Assembly (NCBI GenBank): GCA_008694505.1
Contig: VZDJ01007747.1
Span: 2,073,390-2,137,389 of the forward strand
Source of the DNA: Cyanoderma ruficeps
Lineage: Eukaryota > Chordata > Aves > Passeriformes > Timaliidae
Direction: 5' to 3'
Length of the DNA: 64,000 nt
Position 1 is the stretch's first letter, and each line of letters begins with the position of its first letter. Below are positions 23,076-36,085 of the stretch, in pieces. Position numbers and translations under genes: made by a program. The notes beneath the pieces were generated by a model, which searched no databases, was not told where the DNA came from, and saw only the letters and a list, made by a program, of their open reading frames with translations.

Positions 23076-23188
23076 ATTGAGCAGGAGATAACCAAGGCTG
23101 TTCAGGTGCTCCAGGAAAGGTCAAAGGGTCACTCTGGCACCAGCAGCGAGTGGTCCTTTCCCTGTAATCTGCCCAGCACAGTCATCAG
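23076..23188 (+). CDS. Putative coding exon, protein not recognised
   Basis: Acceptor TGTTACTGGCAG ends at 23075 and the donor GTAGTT follows 23188 after CATCAG. The 113-bp segment is open only in phase 0: 37 codons plus two bases, so phase 0 in and phase 2 out. Both other frames stop within five codons, and the open frame itself runs into TAG immediately beyond the donor, as expected for a real exon boundary. The peptide begins IEQEITKAVQVLQERSKG, a heptad-like amphipathic start that could be the end of a coiled coil, and continues with a Ser/Thr-rich part (HSGTSSEWSF). Composition is more GC-rich than its flanks. It has no ATG and would not be found by start-to-stop searching. The donor is not the strongest consensus. 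It could instead be the end of the neighbouring candidate conserved element. Confidence 0.28.
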
Positions 23189-24062
23189 GTAGTTTAAATT
23201 GTGTCCATCAGTGCCTGTAGCAGCTCTGAGCAAGGGCAATTATTTCAACTGTGTTATTTCAAGTGGGATGAATCTCAGTGCCTGAGTTCAAATTGGGTTT
23301 AAAACATAAAACAAAAATGTAAAAATCAAGTAACCCTTCCACTTCCTGATTCGTCAGCTTCCAAAATACTCACAGTTTCTCCAGCTCTCCAGCAAATGCT
23401 TTCATGGCTGAAACTGAAAGATCCTTGAAAGTTACTTTATTTCGCCCCAGAAACTGTTGTAGTAGAGCTGGCACAACTTCTAGTTGTCAGGTAAAAGAAC
23501 TGGAACACCTGTAGAATAGGACTCCAGCTCCAGGTCTTTCCTCCTAATGCTGCTTTTTCCTCTGCTCCTTCATGAATGGGAGTTTTGTATTACATTTTGT
23601 CATTTTGGAAGAAAATGATTAAGATGATTGTAGAAGACAACAAAAGGTGATATAGTGAACAGAGGGCACTGAATTCTTGGATAACTACAGCAAGACCATT
23701 ACAGTAGGGTTCAAAAAAAGATTAAGAAAAAATGCTATGTCAGTGATGGACCACGAAATGTAACCCTTCATATCTCACTCTATGTCTGTATCTGCTACAT
23801 ATGCCACTTTTTCTGCTGTTTGGTTTTTCATCTGTCCTGTTCTTGTAATTTGTGTGTTAGGACAGTCTTGTGTATTTATCATTTTTCTTGATCTTAAATT
23901 GTCAACATATTCTTTTTCTCTTCTACCGTCTCTTACAGCCCAGTCAAGAGGAGAATGGTTTGCCAATCCTAATTTTATGATATGGAAGCTTCAGCACAGT
24001 TACCCAAAGAAAGCTTACAGAACAGCTGAAGACAGGGAAATTGCTAAAAAATAAAAGTAAAA
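23189..24062. other. Unique DNA without a recognised feature
   Basis: Unique sequence. Two short overlapping frames on opposite strands near 23.78-24.05 kb show no domain and are treated as chance. Confidence 0.4.
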
Positions 24063-24107
24063 TTTATATATGCATGTATATACATATATATATATANGTG
24101 TGTGTGT
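24063..24107. repeat. Compound (TA)n/(TG)n microsatellite with one N
   Basis: Alternating TA and TG dinucleotides, with an undetermined base (N) at 24097 exactly at the junction between the TA and TG tracts. The N probably marks a base-calling or consensus ambiguity in a slippage-prone tract and not a scaffold gap. Confidence 0.9.
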
Positions 24108-27100
24108 AAAGGATAGAAAAGATCAAATCCTGAAGTGAATGAGTTCAGCTGAAAACAATTCTTTTCTTTTTTGGTTCCAAACTTGATTAATGACAATATG
24201 GGAGCGATTGACTTGCACAAATAGAACTGCTTTGTGTTGAAAACACTGTATGTTTAGACTATGTTTCTCAAAAAGTGTATTTGTTCCTGAAGTGCATAAG
24301 CCAGTCAGCAACCAGTACTCACATTAAGCAATTGGTGAGCTCTTCATTCTAGTTGAGGGGCTGCTGCAGAAGACCTCAACAGAAGTTCTTCATGAAACTA
24401 GGGAAAGACACAGGTATGTTTTTCCTTATTCCAATGACATTCCCAATTTAGAACAGTGGCCCATACTTGGTTATTAATTCCTCTCACATGACATACAATG
24501 AAATGTGTACTCTTAGCCAAGAAAATGTGGGCTTGAGATGTTACCTTGAAAAGTTGTTACTCATGTGAGATTGGAGATGTTCCTATTCATAGCATACCTT
24601 ATTAACAGTGGAATTGTTTTGGAAGTGTAACCCTCTGGGAGCTAAAGGTTAGATTGTTTGTAATATAAACCCTTTTATTTTACATGATGGTTTATATAAA
24701 TGCATTGCATAGAAGAGCTGAAATGTGATGCATAGCATTTGTTTTCCAGGACTGGCAAATATTACCTGAAATGTGCAACATTACATGAACATCATTTTTT
24801 GCTCGTAAGTTTTGAATTTTGAAAAGTCTGTTGTTCCTGGGTGGTCACTCTAGAGATAGCTCCAAGCATACAAAATATAAAAAGTATGCATGAAATATGC
24901 CAGTATATTAAATTAACATCCTGCAAAAGCTCCCTTTTTAAAATCCAGATGCTTATATTGCTTTTGACAGACTCTAGGCGGTAAAGTTTTAACTTTAAAG
25001 AAGGGGCTTTCTGTTTCTGTTTTCAAGTTAAAAATAATGAAAGGAAAACACACTGAAATTCCCACATTATTAAATAAAACATTTAAGTGGCATGGAGCCA
25101 ATCATTGTCACGCCATGAACAAATGCCTTACGGTAATATGTTCCATAACTGTTTGCTAAAAACTACCAATTTTAACACATTTGCACATGATTAGACACAA
25201 TAAAAAGTTACTTATTGAAGTCAGTGCCACAGTAGTGTTACTTTGGCCCAAGGGGATGGAAACCTGAAGGAGAGGGGCGGTGTGAAATGGGTTCCATGCT
25301 GTGAAAACACATTGTCAGGAGAGCCCCACTGCGATGGAGTTGGCTCCCATGGCTAGGAGTTTACAGGGCTGCCCCTGTGCTGGGGAGCAGGGCCGGGTGG
25401 AGGCGCAGGGGGGAAGACATGGTGATGTGAGAGATGGGCTGAAGAAGCAGCTGCCAAGTGTCGTTTTGAAATACCCCTCCTTACCCAGGGACTGGCCCAT
25501 CAACAGGGTACGTTTCAAAATAGTTGGGCTATAACGGCAAGATTTCTTGGCATGTTCCTCTTTCTCTTCATAATCAAGGAAAGCGTTTCAAAGGTCTATA
25601 TATGTAGCTGCCAGCTCATTAAGATGTGTTTATCTCACTGAACAGGATCAGCCAGAATGAGACCAGTAAACAATAGGTCTTTCTATTTGTAATGGAAGGA
25701 GTTCAGCTTCGTTACTTACACTTTCCTGACCAAAGTAGCGGAACATAATTTTTGTAATTTGAAAGTAATTTATTCTAAGTGTAGTTTTCCATAAATATTA
25801 ATTTAGATTTCAGATATTTTTCCTGAAGGAAAATAAAATTTAGATGAGGAAATTTCTTTATATCAGCCTCACAGACCACTTCAATTTTGGTTTTATTTTT
25901 CTCTATCAGAGCCTTTGGATTAAGAACCTGTTGTTATGTTTCTGTTTTTTAGAAAGCGTGGCACTTCACATCCTCCACATTCATGTGAGGCAAGTTATCA
26001 AACTGTTCTGAATTAATTAAAAGTAGTTGTAATCTCCACAAACATGTGGGAGCCCGGGGAGCAGGGGGTGAAGGAGAAGAAAAAGTTAAATATGCAGGGG
26101 GAAATTCTAAGTATGAGTTAATGGTCATAGTAGCAGAGATAATTCTTGCTTTGTGGCATCTGCACATTGGGATTCACAAGGGAGTTTCTAGCTTCTTGGG
26201 ATTTTACACATCTATCAGCTATTGCAAATCTGAGAAGCCAATGAAAAAAATTATATGAATCTGAGATACACTTTTGAGGGTTTTGTACCCATAAAGTAGT
26301 TTATGCATTGCAAATGAGGATAAGCATTTGCTTTCAGAGGAGAGCAACCCAGATCTTCCACTCACTCAGGGACTGAGCCAAATCCAGAAGATACTCAGGG
26401 TTATGAAAGAATTTCATAGTAACATCTGGAAGGTGATGGGGCTCCCCATCCCAGCTTCCTTATACTCCCGCTCGCTGTAGTTTTCTCCTTATCCCTAATA
26501 TACACATTTTTCAAAGCAGTGAAAACACTGCACCCACCAAGCTCCTGGGGAGCAGAGGGTGTCATGCCTGTGGACTGTGGCAGGTACAAACACAGAGGAA
26601 GTTGTAGCGCATGTGGCATGTGCCGTCCAGAAAAATGAGTAACACTGCTGTTTGCATGCTCCCCCTCTTCACCAAACATGCTGACAATATTTGGGACTGG
26701 CAGTTTCCCCACTGCTATTTTGGTGCATAGGATAAAGTGCCCCTGTAAAGAAAATCTTCTCACTAAGCTCCAGGGTCTCACTGATAGTGAGAGCCCTGTT
26801 ACTGATCTCCCTTAGTGCATAGGGGGAATTGCATGTTCAGCCACCATGCTCTTCTGGCCCTAGCACATACAACATAAAAACCCACTACCAATAAAAAGTA
26901 AACAGAGCATTAAGTTGAAGAAAGATTAAATAAAACAGCTCTTCACAGTGCCTCACAATTTTCTGTGCCAGGAAAAATACTACTAGTAAGGCAGGAGATG
27001 AGCTGGAAGTCTGTGCTTCATCTCTGAAAAAATGAGTCAAGGGCAAGACAGGTCTTCAGTCTTTACACAACACTTTGCACACCCTGATTTCCACCACCGT

Positions 27101-28800
27101 ATTATTTCCATGTAAGAAAGAGAGTTTTTGGACTCGTTTTTTTTCTTGGGTGGCAGAGAGGTTGAGAAATCAATGTTTCATGTCAAGCATATGAAAAGCA
27201 GGTGTTTGCTTTCATGTCACAGGAGCCAGCTTTCATACACAGCATTTGGCTCCTGGTGCCTCACACAGGGCTGTAGCAATCCTTGCACCAGAGCCCCACC
27301 TTGGGTTTCCATAGGGCACCTTGTTTATACCTAGCCAGGAGGGTTTATCCTGAGGGTGTGATGTTGAATTGGAAAGGAGTGAATGCTTTCCAAAATTGGG
27401 TGTGTGCAAACTCTTTCTCAGCATTTAACCTTCCGCCTTCTCTTGCGTTTGTTTCAGTTGGCAGCAGCGAGGAAGGGAAGGAAGGGAAATAAACCCAACT
27501 CCTTCCCCTGCTTGCTCAAGCACTGGACTAATTTCACAGTGTGCCACTTAAAATGAAAATATACCTTTTTCCCCACTGGCCCCCAACTTATTTCTCTCAA
27601 AAAATCTTACAAAACAGGACAGCAGTGTAACCATCATCTTACAGGAAGGGAGAGACAGGCACAGGAAGAATGGCTGCCCTAAAAGCCTGCAAATCTTTCT
27701 GTTGTAATGAGCCTCTTCAGCTGCTTAGTCTGAGCATGGAAAGGATAGCAAGGCATGAATTCAGTGGTGCATTTTCTGAAAGCTGTATGGGACAGTTACC
27801 TGGTAAATACATTCTTTACTGTTATTTCCCAAAGGTGTATATGGAACACTGAAACTAGAAAGCTCTCCTGCCACAAAATGTAGCTGTACACAATGCTAAC
27901 AGCTGAGGGGGACACCTTGAGGAAGTGAGCATCGTGAAAAAGAGTTAACCAACAAAAGCGATCCTGTGTCATTTGTGGTGGTGCCAGAAACTGGAGAGAA
28001 CAAGGGTGTGTTATCCACAGCCCCATTTATCATTTCGGACAAGGTATCACTTGAAGGTGAAAGATGGAGTTTTTGCATTTGAGCTGCTTGAAAGGAACAG
28101 CTGTGTTTGCATGAAAGTGTCTTTCAGATGTCTCTTTCATGAGGGGAAACCCCACTCCTGCTGAGCCAACTCTTTCCCAGGCTCAGCAGCTGGCAATATA
28201 CTGAACTTCTTAGTAGGCCCTTTGCACGTCTTTGGTAAATGTTCTCCATTGTCTGGACCCTCTAAAGGTGTCTTGCTGGAAAGAGCTGCCAGGAATATCT
28301 GCACTCCATGATTTTGGTTCCTTGACCTAGAAGTACAGGGCCAACTTGGTTTAGCAGTAGAAGAAAGCAAAGGGTTGTACTCAGACAGACTGAAGGTCAG
28401 ATTCAAAACAATATTCCAGAAGCAAAACCAGATATGACTTATGGTCCTGGTAAGATTATTAAATGGTTAACTGTCTTTATGCCCAAGCATTTCTCTTTTT
28501 TTCCTTTTCTTTTTATAATTCACCACAGATATATACAGGCCGTTAGAAGTAGGAGCTAGAACACACCATAATGCCAACTGGTGAATGCAGCTGCAGCACA
28601 TAGCTATGGAAGGGATGGACATGCATCCCCGTCTGCTGCTGGAGACTCTCTCAGAGCTCCTTATGTGCAGTTTCAGGTTTCTGCTGTATCTGTGCTGGTT
28701 ATCTATTAGTGTGCTACTGCACCCACCCGTGACAGCCATGCAAGGAAGTGTCACAAGGATGTGTTGGGACTGTAGCACAAAGCTGTGACAGGAATGATGA
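24108..28800. other. Unique DNA with a small GC-rich patch and short low-complexity tracts
   Basis: No gene was recognised. A GC-rich patch lies at 25250-25530 (listed separately). A (GGAAG)-like tract occurs at 27471-27488. Several pairs of overlapping frames on opposite strands (25.3-25.5, 25.95-26.26, 27.1-27.5, 27.8-28.4 and 28.47-28.79 kb) are the usual by-product of locally higher GC content. The longest (126 codons, minus, 26401-26781) has no recognisable domain. Confidence 0.4.
25250..25530. promoter_or_regulatory. Small GC-rich, CpG-containing patch
   Basis: A few hundred bases of markedly higher GC content with several CpGs, an Sp1-type GGGGCGG box near 25275 and the G-rich run GGAGGCGCAGGGGGG near 25400. 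It is far smaller than a classical CpG-island promoter. No TATA box or initiator is obvious. It could be a minor promoter, an enhancer or a composition fluctuation. Confidence 0.2.
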
Positions 28801-31800
28801 CAACATTGAAATTTTTGGTATATTGAGAAAAGAAAAAAGGAAAATCATCTAAGAGATTACTAGAGTGAGGCATGATCCTCTCAGATGAAGCACCATCACC
28901 CAGGTGCCTAGCAATACTTCCGGGTTTTTTTCAAATTTGAAACTTGAAGTTGAGGTCCAGCAGGGCACAAGGTAAGTTCACTTTAGGCATTAAGCAGAAA
29001 TTCAGATTATAATACTATTAATGGCTTTCTGATTAAAAAAATTGTCATGGACATTGATTCAAGAACTTCCACCACCAGTTTCCATCAATATTAACTTTTA
29101 TGTTAGCATTAAAACTGTGGGAAAGATTTGCTTGTCAGAGGTGGCTCTTAGCCATTCATGTTGCTCATGAATTTTGAAGAAAGGAAGCAAAGGATAAAAT
29201 GGGATTATGATGGAGCAACTTTGTTGCAAGCTATAAACTACACTGCAAATGAAAAAATGAAGCAAGATGCAATAGATTTTAGGCCATTTTTCCCATCTTG
29301 GCACACTTGTTTCATTTTGGTGTTTATATATAGGGGATAAGGAGTCCTCCCAAGACAAATCAGGAAGTTCATCTATGTTCATGATGACATCCAAGAGCCA
29401 GGTTATTCTTAGTTTTCCATGGATTAGAAATGGAGAAGCATCCTTCTTCTGTTTTTCTTGGATCCTCTGCAAGGAGTAGATACTCTTAGTGAGCATGTGA
29501 AGGTTTAATATTTTATTTCACAGGCAGGATTTTCCCAGAAGATGTTTAATTTTTTTCCTTTTTCCCCTTCAATTTTAAGGAAAGCCAAAATAGTTGTATA
29601 TTAACCATTTCTGAGTTTGAAGTAGACAAGAAATAGTGAGCGCCGGTCATTTTCTGGTAGCCATCTTCAAAAACCTCTATAGGTGAAAAAGATGAAGACT
29701 CAAGTCATTCAGGGGGTCTCAATCAACTTGAAATCAAAGATGAATCACGAGCTAAGGAAAATCTTACAGCACTGATTGTTAATTAGTAAGTTGATGTGAG
29801 GCAGCCTTTATCCAGCATTTGCAGGTGTGACTGTCATTTCGTTACTGCATGAAAAGTGCAGAGAAACATGCAATCTTAAATTAGTAGGAATAGCTGGGGT
29901 CAGAGGAAGGTTTTTTTTAAGTAGCAGTACATACTTGAGATGGATAGAGATATATCTATGTGTGTGCGATAGGTAGGCCTGGTGACAGGGCTGTGAGGCC
30001 TCATCTGCTGCCTTCAATAATTTTTGCATCTTGAAAAGACCATTTGTGTTGTGGTGGAAGAGTGCCTGCCCTGACATCATTTCCACTGCAGCCTGCAAGC
30101 ACAACTGCCTTTAAATACCCAGTCTTGTGCCTTTGGTTCTCAAGTATCTCTGATTCAGTAGGCTTGGTGTTTCTCTGCATTCAAACCCTTCTGAGCCCAA
30201 ATTAAAGGAGTCAATAGTATTTTCGACTTCATTGTAGCTTTATTGAAATCTTCATCATCCCTTTTGCTGTCCCCCTCCAAAAATTTCAAATGGCAAATCG
30301 TGCCTTTATAGACTATATATTAATCTCTCAGTGAATTGCTATTTCTATAATATTCCACAATTATTACTCCTTGGATCATTTTCTTAATCTTAAGGTAGGG
30401 TTCAGTGCTCAATAAAGCCAAATTTATTTGAAACATTTAAAGAAGTTCACTTTGATACTCTCCATCTCTCTCTGACAGCTCATTATAATGGGACCATAGA
30501 TTATTGTGTTGCACTTGAAGCCTACATATTTCTTTTTCAGTTTTCCCCAAAAGACTGAAGAAACACCAGCTGGTATTAGGTAACTAATCTTGACTCCCAT
30601 TTTCTTATTCGTGCTGGGGAGCTCCTCAGTGTGGAAATAATTCCTGTTTTCATTAGGATTGTTTGTGAAGTTATAAATCTATAAAGCAGCATGTGTCAGG
30701 AAACAAAGCTGCACTTTGTCTGATCGATGTGCTCTGGAGTTTCCTCTTTGACACTGCCTGGCTGTACCCTGGGACCTAGCAGGACCATCTCATTCCAGAT
30801 GTGCCCCCTGACCAGCCTCCATCTCCCTGCTTGGATAAGGTTCAGATGACTATCCCTACCTTGTTTCTGTGGGAAGGAAACAGAAGACAATAGGCAGAGA
30901 GGAAAAAAGCTGCTCCATGTTCCAGCTGATCCCCCAGTCCAGGTAGTTGGAGCAATGCCAACATGAAAGCCTTGTCTGCAGCCCTGGGACAGTCAAAGTG
31001 CCCCAGTGCTTCTTTACTCAAGTCTGTGGGTATTTCCTAGGCACAGCTTGCTTGTCAAAAGCCACATCAAAACCTGGTCTTTTTAAAGGCCAGTTCCTGG
31101 TGGCTCGCTCTAAGGTTTAAGCAATATTGAGCTCTGAGGAATTATTGTAGGATTTGAGGGCTCAAAACTTGTGACCAGGTTATCTTATACTGAATACTGA
31201 ATAAGAAGAGGCACGTTAAACAGTGATGGTTTTGGAAAGCTTAGTTCTGTTTCAGGCAGACCTGCTGTAACCAGATGCTATCAATCATGCTCCACATTTT
31301 TGGAGGACAAACACACTTAACCTTAGTGGTTGCTTCAGAAGTTGTTTAAAAGCTTATTTTTCTCCTGTGTTTTCTGCAATAATATCTGCCTCCTCCCTGC
31401 TCTCTGTACACAAAGCCTTCGATTACTTTGAAAGAGATTGTTGGAAGGAAGGAACTCAAGCAGGAAAATACTTAGAATACATGAGCTTGATTTCCAAATG
31501 CAGCAAAACCCCACAAATCAGCTCTGAGGACAAGAACACCTCTGCCACCAGTCTATGGGGATTGTTCCTGCATTTCTTTCTCAAATGTTTGGCATTTGGT
31601 AGATCACAAGCCAAGGCCAAGAACTGCTTTACTGTGAAAACTTCCCACTTTCACACCCTGGTTTATTTTCTTTAAAACAGGATGAAGTGGATAAAAAAAA
31701 GTGAAAAATGTACTCTCCCATGCAGTTTGTCTTAACAAACCTTTTTGAAAAATCATTTATCTGAAAAAGCTTCTGATGTAAACCAATTAGTTTGAATTTT

Positions 31801-34201
31801 TCTGACTTTCTTTAGTCTTGATTCTCCATTTTTCAAATTATAAATGTTTATACCACAATCATAGGCTTTTTGAAGAAAAAATGTGCCATAGAAAACTTCT
31901 TTTTTTCCTGCAACCAGAACATTCAAATTTCTCAATCACCTGTTCTGATCTGATATTGATTTCCTTTAGTATTTCTTCTTCCTCCTCAGGGAAATAAATC
32001 TGTTTCTGGTATCTATCAGCCATTTTTCCCTTTGATAAAAAGAATTCATATAATTCTTAAGTAATGCTAAATCTTCTGTCAACAAATTAGTCTTGTCATC
32101 AGCCATAAGGGGCCTCATGATCTTCTTGGTGACCTCTTGCTTCTATAAAAACTTGAGAAAAAAATCCATGCATAATAACTCCTGGCTATTCCTGTAATGT
32201 TTGCATTTTCATTTAGAAGTTTTTATGATATTTTGGACCAAATTGTCTATTTTTTTCCTCAGAACAAAACAGGAAACTTTAAAAAAATTCTGTTTGTGAG
32301 TATGATGGCAGGGGCTTAAGACAGCAAATGAATATATGTGTAAGGTTAATTCAATATGTGCAGGTTAATTCAGTAAAATCAATAATTTAGTGGCTAGAGC
32401 ACTCCTTGGAGATAAATGGGTTGTATGAGATATGGGATCAAGTGTTCTTTGTCCCATTCCAGATAAGTGCCCAAATCACTAGGTTATATGCTCAGTCTAT
32501 CATTTTCTAGTCAAAGAATTATTTATCCACTGTTCTTCACCAATAGAGAGAAATTTGGGTTAATATCTTTCCAAAAGTTATATGTATTCCCCAGCTCTTG
32601 GGTTATTAGCTGGTTTTTATACATACTTTGATCCAAAATTTAATAAAGAACTCTCTTTACAGGATTAAAAAAAGATTTTGATGCAAAATGCTTTCATTGA
32701 AAAATGCACCTTTTTCCCAGTCTTCCCATTCACATGACATCACTTTTTTGCTGTGTTAGTAGTTTAGTAGGCTCAGGATTTCAGTTTTATTGTTTAAGAT
32801 CTTGCAAGTTCTTTGCTTGGCTGGAAGATAAAAATGAAGTACAGGCTCTGTGACTAAGTCCATTGTCCATCACAGTGCTATAATGTACTCAAGGGTGTTT
32901 TCCCTTCTTAGCTTTAATTGTGTTTTTCTTTTTTTTCCTCTGATTTCATATAAACTCAACTGGTACTTCACGCACTGTTCAAACTCTGACACATTTAAAA
33001 CATGATTTTTTGCAGATGGTATCTTCCTACTTATTTTTAATTTTTTTTAACATTATTTGTCATTTTTCACCATCGCATTTTCCATGAAAAAGTACTGTTT
33101 GCTTCTAGTTAACATTTAACTGGAACTGTCATACCTAATGCCTTAGTAATCTCTAGATGCATTGTGTCAATCTGAAGTTGCTCAAACTCAACCCTTATGC
33201 TGTTGTCAGGCTTTCCATATTTTCAGTGGTGTGGGTTTGCAGATTTACCTCTTCATCTCCAATATGTGTCCAGCTGATTTTTAAAAACTCTGTCAAAAAA
33301 TTGCTATCATTTCACAAATTTTAAAGGAAAACACGGCTCTATACCATGTGCTCAGAGCTATTGCTTGATTTATTTCTTCCACTTAATATGCCCCAGATTA
33401 TATCCAGCACTTGAATACTCCCATTTCTACTTAGTTTTCTGTCTCCTTTCAAAACCATATTAGTTTATTGTTGCCTCCTGTGCAGTTCCATCTACCATCT
33501 TATTTCTTTTAACTCGGGTTTTGAACCCTGGTAATTGTAACCAGCTGGTAATGTCTCCTGGGGTTCCAGCCTCTGTAAATTTTACTTCCATTTAGCACCT
33601 GGACACACTCTCCACCTTGCCTGCTCTCTGAACAGCAGAGGTTTGAAGGGGGTAGGACAGGAAGTAACTACTGCACTGTCTCTTGAACTGGAAGTTTCCA
33701 TGATCAAAATTAAGTGCAAAGCAATTGTATTTTGCGATGTGTCTACAGTGTCAGACACAGGCAGGAAGCAAATTTTTTTGCTTTCTGAAATCAGCATGTT
33801 GGACAGTTTAGTTTCTCTAAATCTTGCCCCAAAAAAACAATTGGATTCTGCTGGTGGAAGAGGAACGGATTGTCTCTTTTATTGTGTGCTCTCTGGTGGG
33901 ATTTCCTCTGGTAAAAATCAAAGTGGTTTCCATGCTGTGGCACTTCTGAAAATTGATAATTTACAAATTTCTGCTGTTCCTGCCTCTTAGCTGAAAACCA
34001 CTCTAGGGCACAGCAGTATTGTCAGCATCATATTGACTATACAGAAACAGTTGTATGCCTATCTGTATATATGCATCTGTGCTTTTTTCAGCATTAACTA
34101 CAAGGTTCAACCACATTTTTTCCCTATAAATAAACAAATTGCAGAAAATAGGATTTAAAGAGCGGAGAATACCCATTTTGATTTAAGGCATGTGCAATCA
34201 T
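28801..34201. other. Unique AT-rich DNA without a recognised gene
   Basis: About 5.4 kb in which I recognise no interspersed repeat, RNA gene or convincing exon. The 32.0-33.5 kb part is especially T-rich on the plus strand. The 132-codon minus-strand frame at 29098-29496 overlaps a plus-strand frame and has no domain. Confidence 0.4.
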
Positions 34202-34243
34202 AGTAACTGTAGTATGGCATCAAGTAACTGTAGTATGGAAGCA
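34202..34243. repeat. 21-bp tandem duplication, two copies
   Basis: The unit AGTAACTGTAGTATGG plus five bases occurs twice in direct succession. The copies differ only in the last few bases (CATCA against AAGCA). The near identity points to recent replication slippage. Confidence 0.9.
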
Positions 34244-34446
34244 CAATTTCAGAAGCTTGTTGCCTAAAAAAATAATCATTGAATTCAGAATCTGTGCACT
34301 TAGAATATAATGCTTCTGATATATTTCAGAGTCTACATTAGTTACAGCTAATAAATGTAAAATTTTAATACTATCTAATTCACTTTCTCCATATGGTAAA
34401 ACTTTAATATTAAACACTTGTCTTTTCCTGCTGTGATAACTGGCTG

Positions 34447-34454
34447 TGACGTCA
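34447..34454. promoter_or_regulatory. Consensus CRE octamer TGACGTCA
   Basis: A perfect palindromic cAMP-response element, the binding site of CREB/ATF bZIP dimers. Its central CpG is unusual in this CpG-poor window. No promoter elements are recognised beside it, so occupancy is unknown. Confidence 0.35.
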
Positions 34455-34972
34455 TAAGCATGAATTATGACCTGGTCATGTCAGGGAATTTAGACCAGGA
34501 ATTTAAATTATCTGAAGAAAATGTGTTCATATTTGTCTTTTTTATTCCCCCAATAGAATATGCCCCATGATCTGTGGCAGCTCAGACAGCAGTGGGCAGC
34601 ACAACCAGGTACAGGAAATCTGCTGTGGACTGGCCTCCAGATAGCAGGAAAGACAAAAAAAAAAGATCTTGGCCATGTATGAAGAAGGCTGCCTTGCCTA
34701 AAACAGGAGTGCAGCCTGGAGAGCCAGGAGTACTCAGGTAGGCTCTTGCCTTCCACTTCCCTCCAAGGTTCCTGAGCACACAGGCAAACCAAAACTGGCA
34801 GTTTTGCCAGTGCTAGGAGAGGCATTTCCAGTTTGATATGGGAAAAGCTTTCCCCAGTGCAGCACTTCCACCAGGCAGCTGAAGATTGCTCACAGAGCAG
34901 TCACTGTTAGAGGCACAAGAGGGCTATGGGCTTGTTTCCAAAGGGGTTGGGTGGCCAGTACTGAAAAGGCCG

Positions 34973-35017
34973 CACCTGCTCAGGTGTAACTCACCTGCTC
35001 AGGTGTAACTCACCTGG
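34973..35017. repeat. 19-bp tandem repeat of E-boxes, about 2.4 copies
   Basis: The unit CACCTGCTCAGGTGTAACT is present twice perfectly (34973-34991 and 34992-35010), followed by the first seven bases of a third copy. Each unit holds two E2-boxes facing each other (CACCTG and CAGGTG, two bases apart), so five E-boxes lie within about 44 bp. CACCTG is the core bound by ZEB and Snail repressors and by several bHLH dimers. Confidence 0.85.
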
Positions 35018-36085
35018 ATACCATGCTAGAGGAGGTACATACACTCTGGAGGGTGCATATAATTCAGCTGATGGATCAGCAAAGTCATCTAGGCATAGAT
35101 GTAGTGAAATCTGAGACATCAGAAGACAATTTGCTGAATAAAACCCTCTGAGGTGAGCACTCACTCGACAAAGAACAGCATCTATATTTCATTGTTCTAG
35201 TCTAGAGGGGAATTACATTTTGTAAGGCTAACGTATCAAGATTCTCACTGGAGGTCCAATAACAGTGTTTATAGCTCTCAAGTGTATGGGCTGAAAACTC
35301 TGACTACCATCTCCAGCTCTACCCAGCCACTTGGACTCTCCAGTCAAATCATTACAGATGAGGAGTGCAGTCACAAGAACTTCCCAGATTCCTATTGGAG
35401 AGGGGCATTTTTCCTTTCTTTTCAAGCTGATTAGTCTTAGACCTGTAGCTTGGGTATGGACCTGAGGAACTCAGGTTAACAATTTCTGTCTCATCTGCAA
35501 CAGAGGCAAGCTTTGTGAACATCCTTTCAGAAAAATAATATTTTGAAACCATATGAATGTTTGCACAGAGAAAAAAGAAAGGGTGCAAACATTGTAAAAG
35601 GAGTTTATACCTCCTGTACTGTTGCTTTTTGGAAGGCTGTGCTTGGATTTTGCAGTATTTGCCCTGTTCTTATTATGCTTTAATATTTCAGTGTGGGGAA
35701 AATAACTCTAACATAGGAAGAATGCTGCATTCCAGGGCGCTTTCCTCAACATACACACATACATACACAAAACAAATGAAATTTTGCTTCTTATTAAAGG
35801 AAAAGATATTCTTGGCAACTTACATTGGGAGATTATTGGGGGAAAATAGGTCTCTTTAAGAAAAGTAAGTGAAGTAGGTGCGGGCAGTGACTTTAAATTG
35901 GACATTAAACTAATCCAGGGCTATACTTTAATAAAGGCTAGTGCTGGGAATTCTTATGGATTTTCTACCTCATTGCTGGGATGACAGAGAAATACAATAA
36001 ATGTTCTATTACTTACACAAGCTGCTGGTTTTCAGAAAATTAGTCACCAGTGACCTTTTACCCTTTGTCTTGCTCTCTTTCTCAG
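35018..36085. other. Unique DNA
   Basis: A short ACAT-type low-complexity tract lies near 35750-35770. Nothing else was recognised. The block ends in a strong pyrimidine tract and CTCAG at 36085. Confidence 0.4.
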
